This document shows, piece by piece, positions 1-10,900 of a DNA stretch of 64,000 nucleotides. The position numbers and the translations under genes were made by a program. The stretch covers positions 186,001-250,000 of the forward strand of contig JAFEMH010000524.1 in NCBI GenBank assembly GCA_022495995.1. Direction: 5' to 3'. Source of the DNA: Adenophora triphylla var. japonica. Lineage: Eukaryota; Streptophyta; Magnoliopsida; Asterales; Campanulaceae. The notes beneath the pieces were generated by a model. That model saw only the letters and a program-made list of their open reading frames with translations, was not told where the DNA came from and did no database searches. Position 1 is the first letter of the stretch. The number at the start of each line of letters is the position of its first letter.

Positions 1-608
1 GGTGGATTTTGTATACACTATTTCCCTAATTTTCTAGACATTTTATTATTATTTTGATGTAAGTTAGATTAGTTTTGATGTAATTGGGGCTTTATTTTCC
101 AGTTGAGCTTTTATTGTAATCCGGGAGTAAAATATTTGTATTTAGTAGTTATTTTTCTGGATGTAATTTTGGTGCTTCAAAGTTATGCTTCGAGCATAAA
201 AATTAGTAAAGTCAAAAGTCAACCGAAGCATAGGAGAGAGTCAGACTGCAAATTTATGGAAGCTGAGGTACTGTTCTGCGTTATTGAAAAGTTCAGGAAT
301 GAATGTGAAGAAGTAAAAGACTGCAGAGGCCAAACTGCCAAAGGTTGGAATTTCAGGGATTAAATGAAAAATCAAAGAAGTTGGAAAATTGGGCATTCAC
401 ATGAAGAGGACAATGCATTGACTAGTGTTGACCAAGGAGGACTTAATTGAGGAGTGGATTTTCGAAACTAAATCTATTCATTTAAGCTAAACAATTAAAG
501 TTTCCAAAATCAAAGTCAATACATTGACTGACGTGGAAATTGAAGGCGGTTTGACCGAGGCAATTGAAGGCTTGGCATGCGTTGGAATTGAGGAGGATTA
601 TTATTAGG

Positions 609-650
<42 letters not shown>

Positions 651-1536
651 TTGTTTCCTTTTCTTTTTAGTTTTCTTATAGGTTTATTATTATTAGTTGG
701 AACAAGTATAAATACTTGTTTCAACTTCATAATTAGGGAGACTTTTTATTATTTTTCCTAGAGAGATTTTACAGCTTTTATGGAGAACTAAACTCTTTGC
801 TTCGGATTTGAATTCCGAACCGTTTGTTTAATTCAATTGAGGTATTGATTTCTTTATTTCTGAATCCCTATTCATAGTTTTACTTGTTTTAATTGATAAA
901 TCGTTTCTAGGGTTTTGAGATTTGATCACCCTCTTTTCCCTTGTAATTGATTTAATGCTAGTTTAATCTTAAGTCTGTGTCAGATTAGGATTTTTCACAA
1001 GTAGCATCTTTGAGATTTATGCACGTGTCGTGGTAAATTAAAAAGGGGGTAAAACTAGGTTTTGATCTATTTGAAAAAGAATAGTGAAATTCTTGATCTT
1101 AATTTCTTAAAGCTTCATCAATCAATATTGTGAATCTAGACTGTGTCAGTTAGGTTTAGGTATTGATTAGGGGAATAGGTGAGTGTGTCACTGCTTATAA
1201 CCATTAATAAGAAAGAAATAGGGATTGAAATATATTCCGGATCAAGTGAATAGGGAGGAAGGGAAAGAAATTGTGCCAATGATATTGAATTGATAAACGG
1301 GGATGGAGACAAATCTGAAGTGCTTCCCGTTAATTGTTTTACAACATAGTTTTCTTAATTTCTGTTTTAGGAATTTAATTAAAATCAAACAAACCCCCCA
1401 ATCTTGTCAAGTGACAATTGTGCAATCGAATAACCGTTCTTCAGTGGATCGACCCTGGACTTGTCCTAGCTGCAGTTTTTGTAGCCGAGTATAGTCTTGG
1501 TAATTAATTTGTAGGCGTGCGACTTTAGACCTATCA
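1..1536 (+). mobile_element. 3' part of a Ty3/gypsy-type LTR, plus orientation
   Basis: No credible gene is seen here. The last 200 bases have the composition usual for the end of long Ty3/gypsy (Tat/Athila-like) LTRs: a C-rich run near 1395, a 'gtggatcgaccctggactt' segment near 1445, 'gtaggcgtgcgac' near 1511, and a terminal CA at 1535-1536. The left end lies outside the window, so full length and target duplication cannot be tested. It abuts the 3' LTR of copia-1; CTTCT follows at 1537 and the matching copia LTR also has CTTCT at this point. Inference: this LTR, solo or part of a larger element, inserted into the copia-1 3' LTR. The identification rests on remembered family features. Confidence 0.5.
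598..650 (+). repeat. (ATT)n microsatellite
   Basis: About 17 uninterrupted ATT/TTA triplets. They produce artificial poly-isoleucine reading frames on both strands, which are not genes. Confidence 0.95.
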
Positions 1537-1891
1537 CTTCTCCTTGCATGGTTGGCCCAATGATCCACCTAGGTTGGCCCAAGGAGGAACAACTTGATGC
1601 CTCCTCCTTATTTGCATCCACTTATAAACTTGCTTTATTTTTCATCTCTAAGCAATGTGGGATAACTCTTTCATATCCCATAAACTCTTCATTTTCCCAT
1701 TTCAAGTTACAATCTTTAGCCATTAATTTCTCATTCACCCGGAAATGGTTTTGAGTAAATAAATGTATTTTCTTAATCTACAACAAATGTAGATTATAAT
1801 TTTATAACTTATTTCATTTAACAATAAATGAAACCCATTTGAAAATTGGGTCAAAACTTGGTCAAACCTAGTTTCTAAAACCCATTTCCAA
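1537..1891 (-). repeat. copia-1 3' LTR (partial)
   Basis: Matches 6571-6927 almost throughout with a few substitutions and small indels. It starts, on the minus strand, with TGTTGGAAATG at 1891, directly after the purine-rich tract at 1892-1902. It breaks off on the left where the gypsy LTR begins. Confidence 0.88.
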
Positions 1892-2409
1892 CAATCCCCC
1901 ACATGAATGACAATTAATGCATGTATGCAGATTCGTCCAAAAGTTCCGGTGAACTAATATTGCATCAGAATAGGTAGCTTATGGCTTTGAACCTTCCCTA
2001 GTGAAATACTATCGGATATACTAGCCATTCAGTAGCGCGATGCTTCGAACTGGTGACTGTATAGTGTATACCAAGACAACAGTACTCACACAATAATAGC
2101 TCTAACACTATTTGTTCTAACGTTGTGCCCATTTCGGCCCTGGACCGTATCTCATTCATAAGTGTTCCAATGTAGAAGCGGCCTTATTACTTCTCACTTA
2201 TATAGGTGATTCATACTATAAAGAGTATCCTGCTATACTCCACCCATAGGTATAGGAATCATTAAAAATTTTCTCAACATATCCTCACCACTGCTGCAGG
2301 TGCACACACTTGGATGTTCTGGGAATGAGTATGAAACAGGTTCCAAGTGTTTCTACTGAACTCATAACTTAGTTTTCTCATTGAACCAAGGGCCTGGGAT
2401 CTCCATTTC
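1892..2409 (-). other. copia-1 3' non-coding region and polypurine tract
   Basis: Lies between the pol stop codon (2410-2412, minus strand) and the 3' LTR. The purine-rich tract next to the LTR (1892-1902) is the expected primer for plus-strand DNA synthesis. Nothing else recognisable is seen. Confidence 0.6.
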
Positions 2410-2535
2410 TCAAGGTTGAGTGTCCACTATGAGTTCTTTTGTTGTGGGTTTTAAACCCATTCCCCTTAACAGTTTATACAGTTGATCTCTATTTATACCT
2501 TTCGTAAACGGATCCGCTATGTTATCACTTGTAGA
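2410..2535 (-). pseudogene. copia-1 RNase H C-terminal remnant
   Basis: The minus strand encodes the usual end of copia RNase H, including an ADPFTKGI motif and a terminal MGLKP segment before TGA at 2412-2410. The upstream RNase H start (GYCDAH) at 2560-2575 is followed at once by a stop and then by this C-terminal piece. The central RNase H, with most catalytic residues, is therefore deleted. This is visible directly because both ends of the domain sit within 40 bp of each other. Confidence 0.8.
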
Positions 2536-2559
2536 TTTAGAGTATTTTGTATCTGATAT

Positions 2560-3517
2560 CTAATGAGCATCACAGTATCCTTCTAATACTGTTGGATATC
2601 TCTTATAAAGTATCCCATGATTCAATTTATACTTTAAATATCTCAATACCCTTAATAGGGCCTTCCAGTGATCCGCATTGGGATTACTAGTGAACCTACT
2701 TAGTTTGCTCACTGAATATGCAATGTGTGGATGTGTACAATACGTTAAGTACATCAGACTACCAATTATTCTGGCATATTCCAACTGAGAAACTGGTTCC
2801 CCTCTGTTCTTTTCTAAGTGTAGAGTCAAATCTACCGGTGTCTTAGCCGGAGGGTCATTAATGACATCGAACTTTCGAAGTACATTTTCTAGATAATGGG
2901 ACTGTGACAGAACTATTCCTTCTGATGTTCTAGAAATATTTATTCCTAATATAACATCCGCTAGTCCCATGTCTTTCTTGTCAAAGTGCTTCTTTAACAT
3001 GCCTTTAGTATTCAAGATCAGTTCATGAGTACTTCCCATTATCAAACATGTTGTCTACGTAAAGACAGACAATTACAAATGATTCAGATGTTCCTTTGAC
3101 GTAGACACACTTGTCACATTCATTTTTCTTGAATCCATTTGACAACATAGTTCGGTCAAACTTTTCATGCCATTGCTTAGGTGCTTGTTTTAGTCCATAC
3201 AACGACTTAACAAGTTTACACACCTTTTGTTCTTTACCTGGAACAATGAACCCTTCGGGTTGTTCCATATAAATCTCTTCATCTAGCTCTCCATTCAAGA
3301 AAGCTGTTTTCACATCCATCTGGTGTATCTCAAGATTATGCACGGCTGCAATTGCTATAAGAACAAGTATGGATGTGATCCTTGTGACAGGAGAATATGT
3401 ATCGAAGAAGTCATATCCTTCCTTTTGTCTGAACCCTTTGGCTACTAGCCGGGCTTTGTACTTATCGATATATCCATCTACCTTATACTTCCTTTTAAGG
3501 ATCCATTTGCAACCCAA
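2560..3517 (-). pseudogene. copia-1 reverse transcriptase (frameshifted)
   Basis: Two overlapping minus-strand frames, 3023-3517 and 2560-3045, together cover a copia reverse transcriptase (RVT_2 family). The first carries the conserved ARLVAKGF, YSPVTR, MDVKTAFLNG and [12 protein letters not shown] blocks. The catalytic YVDD box reads YVDN, and a frameshift follows immediately. The second frame continues with [18 protein letters not shown] and GYCDAH. The segment joining it to integrase (3518-3657) is also shifted and contains stops. With the catalytic aspartate altered and the frame broken, an active enzyme is not expected. Confidence 0.93.
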
Positions 3518-3657
3518 CGGTTTGCATCGTGGAGGAGATCAACCAACTCCCAAGTATTATTATGCATTATGGACTCTATTTCACTTTAATAGCTTCTTTC
3601 CGTAACGGACTATCCGAGGCCAGGATAAAGCTTCTTTAATAGTAGTTGGTTCATTTT

Positions 3658-5004
3658 CTAACATATATGATTGAAAATCAGGATCAAAAGACTTTTCCAC
3701 TCTTGCCCCCTTACTACGTCTAGGTCCTTCATCTTCTTCTCGAGATAGATTATTTGTAGCTTCATAAGTTCTCTTATTAGAACTTGTATCTTTCTTATCC
3801 TTAGCAGGAAAGATATTTCAAAAAATGACGCATTCCTTGATTCTATCGTCATTCCTTCATTCATATCAGGAATGCCCGACTTGTGCACTATAAACCGATA
3901 GGCACTACTATTGCTGGCGTATCCAATAAAGATGCAGTCAACCGTCTTGGGACCCATCTTTACTTGCTTTGGCATAGGTACCTCAACCTTAGCTAGACAA
4001 CCCCACACTTTAAGGTATTTATAACACGACTTACGATTATGCCATAATTCGTAAGGAGTCTTATCAATTCCTTTCTTGGGTATCTTATTAAGAATGTAGT
4101 TGGATGTGAGTATGGCTTCCCCCCACAAGCTATCGGGTAAGCCTGAACTGATTAACAGTGCATTCATCAACTCCTTAAGAGTACGATTTTTGCGTTCAGC
4201 TACTCCGTTAGACTGAGGTGTATATGGTGCTGTCGTTTGATGAATAATGCCAGATTCCCAGGATAATCCTTCAAACGGAGCGACATATTCTCCCCCTCTA
4301 TCGCTTCGAATCTTCTTAATCTTTACATTAAGTTGATTCTCAACTTCATTCTTATAAGTTTGGAAAGCCATTATTGCTTCATCATTACTTCTCAAGAGAT
4401 ATGCATAGCAATATTTAGTGCAATCATCTATAAAAGTAATGAAATACTTTTTCCCACCTCGAGTTTGCACTAACTTTAGATCACAAATATTTGTGTGAAC
4501 TAACTCAAGAGGTGTTGTGTTTCTTGTCACCGAAGAAAATGTTGACTTAGGCATTTTCGCTTCAACGCAAATTTCACACTTGTCAGTTGAATCGAATTTA
4601 TTCATAGGAATTAATTCTTGACTCACTAATTTCTTAATTGTGTTGTAATTCATGTGACCTAATCTATCATGCCATAGATTAGGACTATCCAACAGGTAGA
4701 CATAAGAAACAAACTTTTCATTCTTCGCTTCTAAGCGAATAATATTTCTTACATTCATTTTGAACAGGCCCTTTTCAAGGTACCCATTTCCAAGAAACAT
4801 ATCATTCTTGGTCAATACAAGGTTTTCTAACTCAAACACTAGTCTAAATACAGCCATGCTCAACAGCGATCCAAAAATCAGGTTCTTGCGAATGTCTGGA
4901 ACATGCAGCACATCCTTGAGAGTTAGCTCTTTGCCTGAAGACATCTTCAGTACAACCTTTCCAAGTCCCATGATGTTGGAAGTGACACCGTTTCCCATAC
5001 ACAC
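3658..5004 (-). pseudogene. copia-1 GAG-pre-integrase and integrase
   Basis: A long open frame (448 codons) with the zinc-binding pre-integrase block (NLWHDRLGHMN about residues 109-119, then CEICVEAKMPKS) and the rve catalytic core. The core has aspartates in NICDLKLVQT and IRSDRGGEY and the glutamate in QSNGVAERKNRTL, the family D,D-35-E residues. The tail carries the usual KVWGCLAKVEVP and FIGYASNS segments. It would insert the element's cDNA if made. A nonsense codon separates it from the protease, so it cannot be produced as part of the polyprotein. Confidence 0.93.
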
Positions 5005-5223
5005 CTACTCTCCACTGATAGGAGTGTACGACGAAAAGCAAAATCTATCAGCACATATGTGGCGGGTAGCTCCAGTGTCTATCCACCATTTATTACCGGT
5101 GTCTTCGAAATTTGCTAAGGTGGCTTCAAAGGTTTCACACACCATTGCTTCTAAATCAAGCCCATTCAACCTTTCAATAATGGTGGCTTGATTTCTGGAG
5201 TCGGTCTCTTGAATCTTGTACAT
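5005..5223 (-). pseudogene. copia-1 aspartic protease (start)
   Basis: The minus frame contains WWIDTGATRHIC, the plant copia protease active site (D-T/S-G-A). It ends at a TAG directly before the VCMGNG segment that begins the next open frame, so the two were once continuous. The preceding part lacks the zinc knuckle normally found between gag and protease. Confidence 0.85.
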
Positions 5224-5521
5224 TATACAAACGAGATTTCCATGATTCCATGCCTGTGGCTATCCGTCCTTGCGGATTTGAATCATCATCCCAACTAGCG
5301 GGGATACCTTTTTCAACAAATATCTTCAAACCGAGGTTGGTTAAGAGGTACAACATCTCTTGTTGCCAGCTTTTGAAGTTCGCACCTCCGAACTTCGTTG
5401 TTTTCTTGCCAAGTGATGGATAATTCTGAACCGGAGCGGGCACAACAATCTGGCTCGTTGCATTTGTCTGATGAGGGTGGATAACCCCGAACAACTGAGA
5501 GGTTTTATTTCCAGCCGACAT
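5174..5521 (-). pseudogene. copia-1 gag fragment
   Basis: Starts with a plausible gag N-terminus (MSAGNKTSQLFG) and a KFGGANFKSWQQEM segment, typical of plant copia gag. It then joins directly to a short region leading into protease. Most of the capsid domain and the CCHC knuckle are missing, so a large internal deletion is inferred. It overlaps the protease frame at 5174-5223 in another reading frame, marking a frameshift. Confidence 0.75.
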
Positions 5522-6570
5522 TTCCTTAAGAAAACGTAAATTACTTCTTACGATTGTTAGGAAAATTATAACGGAAATTCGAAAAGGCTTTCTTTTGGAA
5601 ATAACTAAAAAATAACAAAACCGGGGAAATAAATAAAAATCGGAAAAACTGAATTAAACCGGAAAAATAACACAATTTCCGTAAGAAGTAATTGCCCCGC
5701 ACTGGTGCTAACGGTTACTGACAATCTTCTCATAAGATGCAACGACTTTAACTGTCACTAATAGGAGCACTCCAAATTAACGACTTCGGCAAACAAATCT
5801 ATGTATTTGGAACTTCTGGACTTGAAAGGAATTTTATGCTTCAATATGCTCTACTAGGCTATTGGATTTTTGATGACTGACTGAATGAATGAAATTGTCA
5901 AACCAGGGGGGCTATTTATAGTTAATGTAGAGTTAAGGTGCCTCTTTGGAATAACCACTATTGGTACCCGGTGGAATCCCAGCCGTCGGATTAGATCTGA
6001 TTGTAGGGAGGAGATCTGCTAGAGCAACCCAGCCATTCGAAATGAAATTGTCAAACTAGGGGGGGCTATTTATAGTTAATGAAGAGTTAAGGTGCCTCTT
6101 TGGAATAACCACTATTGGTACCCGGTGGAATCGCAGCCGTCGGATTAGATCAGATTGTAGGGAGGAGATCTGCAGGAGCAACCCAGCCATTCGAAGAGGC
6201 ACGGGTCGTGCCTTATCCGATCCATGACTGCTGGAATGGGCACGAACCAAGTTCAGTGAACCTGACCTTCCCATACTGGCGTGCTAATCCAATCGGGCCT
6301 AGGCCCATGCCACCGGCCCACTACCAACTGGATTGGCCAAGTCGAACCACCATGCACACCTAGACTGAACCAAGCCCAAGCCGCCCGAACCGAACCACTT
6401 AGCCTCGGCCTGGACCGCCATCGAACCTATCTTCGTCAAAAGTTTAAGGCTCCACAACTCCCAGTGAAGAGCAAAGTGTGCGCCTCAAAGCGCCCATTGC
6501 GACCTTTGTGGGCTTCGTTCGCTTCGCGGTTGTGGTCCAAATTGAGCTAGTGTAAAACTGGCACAATTGG
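5522..6570 (-). other. copia-1 leader or long LTR portion with tandem duplication
   Basis: Non-coding. It lies between the gag start and the LTR segment shared with the left copy. I find no standard initiator-Met primer site next to 6571, so the true 5' LTR may extend leftward into this interval; the left LTR cannot settle this because it is cut off at 1536. A 154 bp direct duplication is described separately. Confidence 0.5.
5889..6195. repeat. Two-copy 154 bp tandem duplication
   Basis: Copies run from about 5889 to 6041 and 6042 to 6195. They share 'atgaaattgtcaaac', the 'ggtacccggtggaatc' block and 'caacccagccattcga' with only a few differences. This is a local duplication inside copia-1. 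Confidence 0.93.
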
Positions 6571-6927
6571 GCTACTTCTTGCATGGTTGACCCAATGATC
6601 CACCTAGGTTGGCCCAAGGAGGAACAACTTGATGCCTCCTCCTTATTTGCATCCACTTATAAACTTTCTTTATGTTTCATCTCTAAGCAATGTGGGATAA
6701 CTCTTTCATATCCCATAAACTCTTCATTTTCCCATTTCAGTTACAATCTTTAGCCATTAATTTCTCATTCACCCGGAAATGGTTTTGAGTAAATAAATGC
6801 AGTTTCTTAATCTACAACAAATGTAGATTATAATTTTGTAACTTATTTCATTTAACAATAAATGAAACCCATTTGAAAATTAGGTCAAAACTTGGTCAAA
6901 CCTAGTTTCTAAAACTCATTTCCAACA
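6571..6927 (-). repeat. copia-1 5' LTR (at least this part)
   Basis: Second copy of the 1537-1891 repeat. The outer end TTTCCAACA at 6927 is the minus-strand LTR start TGTTGGAAA. The flanking host sequence begins GTTAC at 6928. Confidence 0.85.
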
Positions 6928-7446
6928 GTTACTTTATGAAAATAAGTTTAATTGTTTTGTAGGAGTATCTTTGGTGATAAAAGAGAAAATTCACGAGTTT
7001 TTTTTATGTGTGTGTGTGATGAATGCTAGATTATGCTAATTTCTCTTCTACATTTTTACATTTTTTTATATATATACTCTTTTTTTTTGAAACATTGTAT
7101 GTATTCTATTAGAAAACATTTTAAATAGATTGATAAGTGTAAATTATGACTATGAGAAAATTATGAGTTAACTTTGGATTCCCTATTAGTTTAAGTGGTT
7201 CTTATATAAATTCTTATTGTATCCGTCCCAAAATATCTTTTTTAAGAGATTTTTTATTTTGAATGATGCTTTCGTCCTTTTTTGTTTTCTTTTTCTTAGA
7301 AAATTATCTTCATTTTTATTTGTTTAATTTGTGTATTTACTTGTTTAGTTTTGATCTTTTCTTTGTTTTTTATCTAGGTTTTGATTGGGAGTTTTATGAT
7401 CCTTCATCGTTAAGGCAACGTCAACGTCAAGACAATCATATAATTG
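6928..7446. other. AT-rich flanking DNA with a possible exon edge
   Basis: No intact gene is seen. A short 'gtatccgtcccaaaatat' near 7219 resembles the tip of a Stowaway MITE. At about 7373-7449 a polypyrimidine tract and 'tttatctag' look like a 3' splice site followed by an open stretch (FDWEFYDPSSLRQRQRQ). The CACTA transposon cuts this stretch, which resumes at 21957. This could be a disrupted host exon but is too short to name. Confidence 0.3.
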
Positions 7447-7449
7447 AAT

Positions 7450-7930
7450 CACTACCAGAAACTGGTGCTTTAGCGACGGAATCAACAGCGACGAAAGCAT
7501 TCCGTCGCTATTTAGCGACGGAAATTATGCTTTAGCGACGGAATTAATTTGGCGCCAAATTTACCAACGGAATTAAATTCCGCCGATAATTTATTTATTT
7601 TTAAAACGAATATTCGACGAATATTTTTTTAGCGACGGAATTTCAGTCATGGAATTTAATTTAAAAAATTAGATTATCAGCGACGGAATTATTCCGCCGC
7701 TGATAATTTATTTATTTTTTAATTTTTTTAAAGTTATCAGCGACGGAATTATACCGTCGCTGATAATTTATTTTTTTTTATATTTTTTAAGTTATCTGCG
7801 ACGGAATAATTCCGTCGCTGATAATTTATTTTTAAAAAAAAAATTAGATTATCAGCGACGGAATATTTCCGTCGCTGATAATTTATTTATTTGTTATTTT
7901 TTTTTTTTATTGAGTTATTCCGTCTGATAA
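7450..7930. repeat. CACTA left terminus and subterminal palindromic repeats
   Basis: After the CACTACCAGAAAC tip there are about ten instances of AGCGACGGAA or its complement TTCCGTCGCT. They often pair as perfect hairpins such as 'gcgacggaatattccgtcgc' with 30-40 bp AT-rich spacers. In CACTA elements subterminal repeats are transposase-binding sites. The same motif recurs at the other end. Confidence 0.9.
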
Positions 7931-7959
7931 TCTAATTTATTTATTTTTTTTTTTCTAAA

Positions 7960-10900
7960 AACATAGAATTAACAAAGGCTAAAATTTAATTATTTTTTTA
8001 AAAATTTAAAAAAATAAAAAATAAATAATTCCATCCCTCTTTTTTTAATCTTCTATATACTTTCATTTGTTTAGTTTTTTTCTATCTTTTTTTCTATAAC
8101 TTTTTCTAAAAAAAACCACTAATTAACAAATGCTAAAATATTATTTTCTAGTCAATAAAAAATTTAAAAAAAATTAAAAAATAAATATAGGGTAGTCCGT
8201 CCCTCTTTTGACTTTTCTTCTATATACTTTCATTTGTTTAGTTTTTTTTCTATCTTTTTTTCTATAAATTTTTCTAAAAAAAAATCATGAATTAACAAAG
8301 GATAAAATATTATTTTCTAGTCAATAAAAAATTTAAAAAAAATTAAAAAATAAATATAGGGTAGTCCGTCCCTCTTTTGACTTTTCTTCTATATACTTTC
8401 ATTTGTTTAGTTTTTTTTCTATATTTTTTTCTATAACTTTTTCTAAACAAAACCACGAATTAACAAAGGCAAAAATATTATTTTCTAGTCAATAAAAATT
8501 TTTAAAAAAATTAAAAAATAAATATAGGGTAGTCCGTCCCTCTTTTGACTTTTCTTCTATATACTTTCATTTGTTTAGTTTTTTTTCTATTTTTTTTCTA
8601 TAACTTTTTCTAAAAACCACCAATTAACAAACACTAAAATATTATTTTCTAGTCAATAAAAAATTTAAAAAAAATTAAAAAAATATAGGGTAGTCCGCCC
8701 CTCTTTTGACTTTTCTTTTAAATACTTTCATTTGTTTAGTTTTTTTTCTATATTTTTTTCTATAACTTTTTCTAAAAAAAACACTAATTAACAAAGGCTA
8801 AAATATTATTTTCTAGTCAATAAAAAAATTTAAAAATTAAAAAATAAATATAGGGTAGTCCGTCCCTCTTTTGACTTTTCTTCTATATACTTTCATTTGT
8901 TTAGTTTTTTCTCTATCTTTTTTTCTATAACTTTTTCTAAACAAAACCACTAATTAACAAAGGCTAAAATATTATTTTCTAGTCAATAAAAAATTTAAAA
9001 AAAAATTAAAAAATAAATATTGGGTAGTCCGTCCCTCTTTTGACTTTTCTTCTATATACTTTCATTTGTTTAGTTTTTTTTTCTATCTTTTTTTCTATAA
9101 CTTTTTCTAAAAAAAACCACTAATTAAAAAAGGCTAAAACATTATTTTCTAGTCAATAAAAAATTTTAAATAAATAAAAAATAAATATAGGATAGTCCGC
9201 CCCTCTTTTGACTTTTCTTCTATATACTTTCATTTGTTTAGTTTTTTTTCTATTTTTTTTCTATAACTTTTTCTAAAAAAAACCACTAATAAACAAAAGC
9301 TGAAATAATATTTTCTAGTCAATAAAAAATTTAAAAAAAATTAAAAAATAAATATAGGGTAGTCCGTCCCTCTTTTGACTTTTCTATTAAATACTTTCAT
9401 TTGTTTAGTTTTTTTTTCTATCTTTTTTTATATAACTTTTTCTAAAAAAAAAACCACTAATTAAAAAAGGCTAAAATATTATTTTCTAGTCAATAAAAAA
9501 TTTTAAAAAAATTAAAAAATAAATATAGGGTAGTCCGTCCCTCTTTTGACTTTTCTTCTATATACTTTCATTTGTTTAGTTTTTTTTTCTATCTTTTTTT
9601 CTATAACTTTTTCTAAAAAAAACCACTAATTAAAAAAGGCTGAAATATTATTTTCTAGTCAATAAAAAATTTTAAAAAAATTAAAAAATAAATATAAGGT
9701 AGTCCGTCCCTCTTTTGACTTTTCTTTTAAATACTTTCATTTGTTTAGTTTTTTTTCTATCTTTTTTTCTATAACTTTTTCTAAAAAAAACCACTAATTA
9801 AAAAAGGCTAAAATATTATTTTCTAGTCAATAAAAAATTTTAAAAAAATTAAAAAATAAATATAGGGTAGTCCGTCCCTCTTTTGACTTTTCTTCTATAT
9901 ACTTTCATTTGTTTAGTTTTTTTTCTATCTTTTTTTCTATAACTTTTTTTAAAAAAAAATCACGAATTAACAAAGGCAAAAATATTATTTTCTAGTCAAT
10001 AAAAATTTTTAAAAAAATTAAAAAATAAATATAGGGTAGTCCGTCCCTCTTTTGACTTTTCTTCTATATACTTTCATTTGTTTAGTTTTTTTTCTATTTT
10101 TTTTCTATAACTTTTTCTTAAAAACCCAATAATTAACAAACACTGAAATATTATTTTCTAGTCAATAAAAAATTTAAAAAAACTTAAAAAAAAATATAGG
10201 GTAGTCCGCCCCTCTTTTGACTTTTCTTTTAAATACTTTCATTTGTTTAGTTTTTTTTCTATATTTTTTTCTATAACTTTTTCTAAAAAAAACACTAATT
10301 AACAAAGGCTAAAATATTATTTTCTAGTCAATAAAAAATTTTAAAAAAATTAAAAAATAAATATAGGGTAGTACGTCCCTCTTTTGACTTTTCTTCTATA
10401 TACTTTCATTTGTTTAGTTTTTTTTCTATCTTTTTTTATATAACTTTTTCTAAACAAAACCACCAATTAACAAAGGCTAAAATATTATTTTCTAGTCAAT
10501 AAAAAATTTAAAAAAAATTAAAATATAAATATAGGGTAGTCCGTCCCTCTTTTGACTTTTCTTCTATATACTTTCATTTGTTTAGTTTTTTCTCTATCTT
10601 TTTTTCTATAACTTTTTCTAAACAAAACCACTAATTAACAAAGGCTAAAATATTATTTTCTAGTCAATAAAAAATTTAAAAAAAAATTAAAAAATAAATA
10701 TAGGGTAGTCCGTCCCTCTTTTGACTTTTCTTCTATATACTTTCATTTGTTTAGTTTTTTCTCTATCTTTTTTTCTATAACTTTTTCTAAACAAAACCAC
10801 TAATTAACAAAGGCTAAAATATTATTTTCTAGTCAATAAAAAATTTAAAAAAAAATTAAAAAATAAATATTGGGTAGTCCGTCCCTCTTTTGACTTTTCT

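Larger units (their letters stand above)
1537..6927 (-). mobile_element. Ty1/copia retrotransposon, decayed (copia-1)
   Basis: Order on the minus strand is 5' LTR (right), gag fragment, protease, integrase, reverse transcriptase, RNase H remnant, polypurine tract, 3' LTR (left); integrase before RT defines Ty1/copia. The two LTR copies (1537-1891 and 6571-6927) share about 350 bp. Their outer terminus reads TGTTGGAAATG on the minus strand, and a polypurine tract (ATGTGGGGGA) abuts the left copy. The reading frame is broken many times, and parts of gag and RNase H are deleted, so it cannot move on its own. No target duplication can be checked because the left end is disrupted by the neighbouring gypsy LTR. 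Confidence 0.93.

Noticed and set aside
482..761. Poly-isoleucine/leucine reading frames on both strands
   Set aside because: They are translations of an (ATT)n microsatellite.
6115..6656. Several 70-90 residue frames in the copia-1 leader
   Set aside because: They overlap on both strands in a more GC-rich non-coding region and match no retrotransposon domain.
1537..6927. A 5 bp target duplication for copia-1
   Set aside because: GTTAC on the right has no partner on the left, where a gypsy LTR interrupts the copia LTR.
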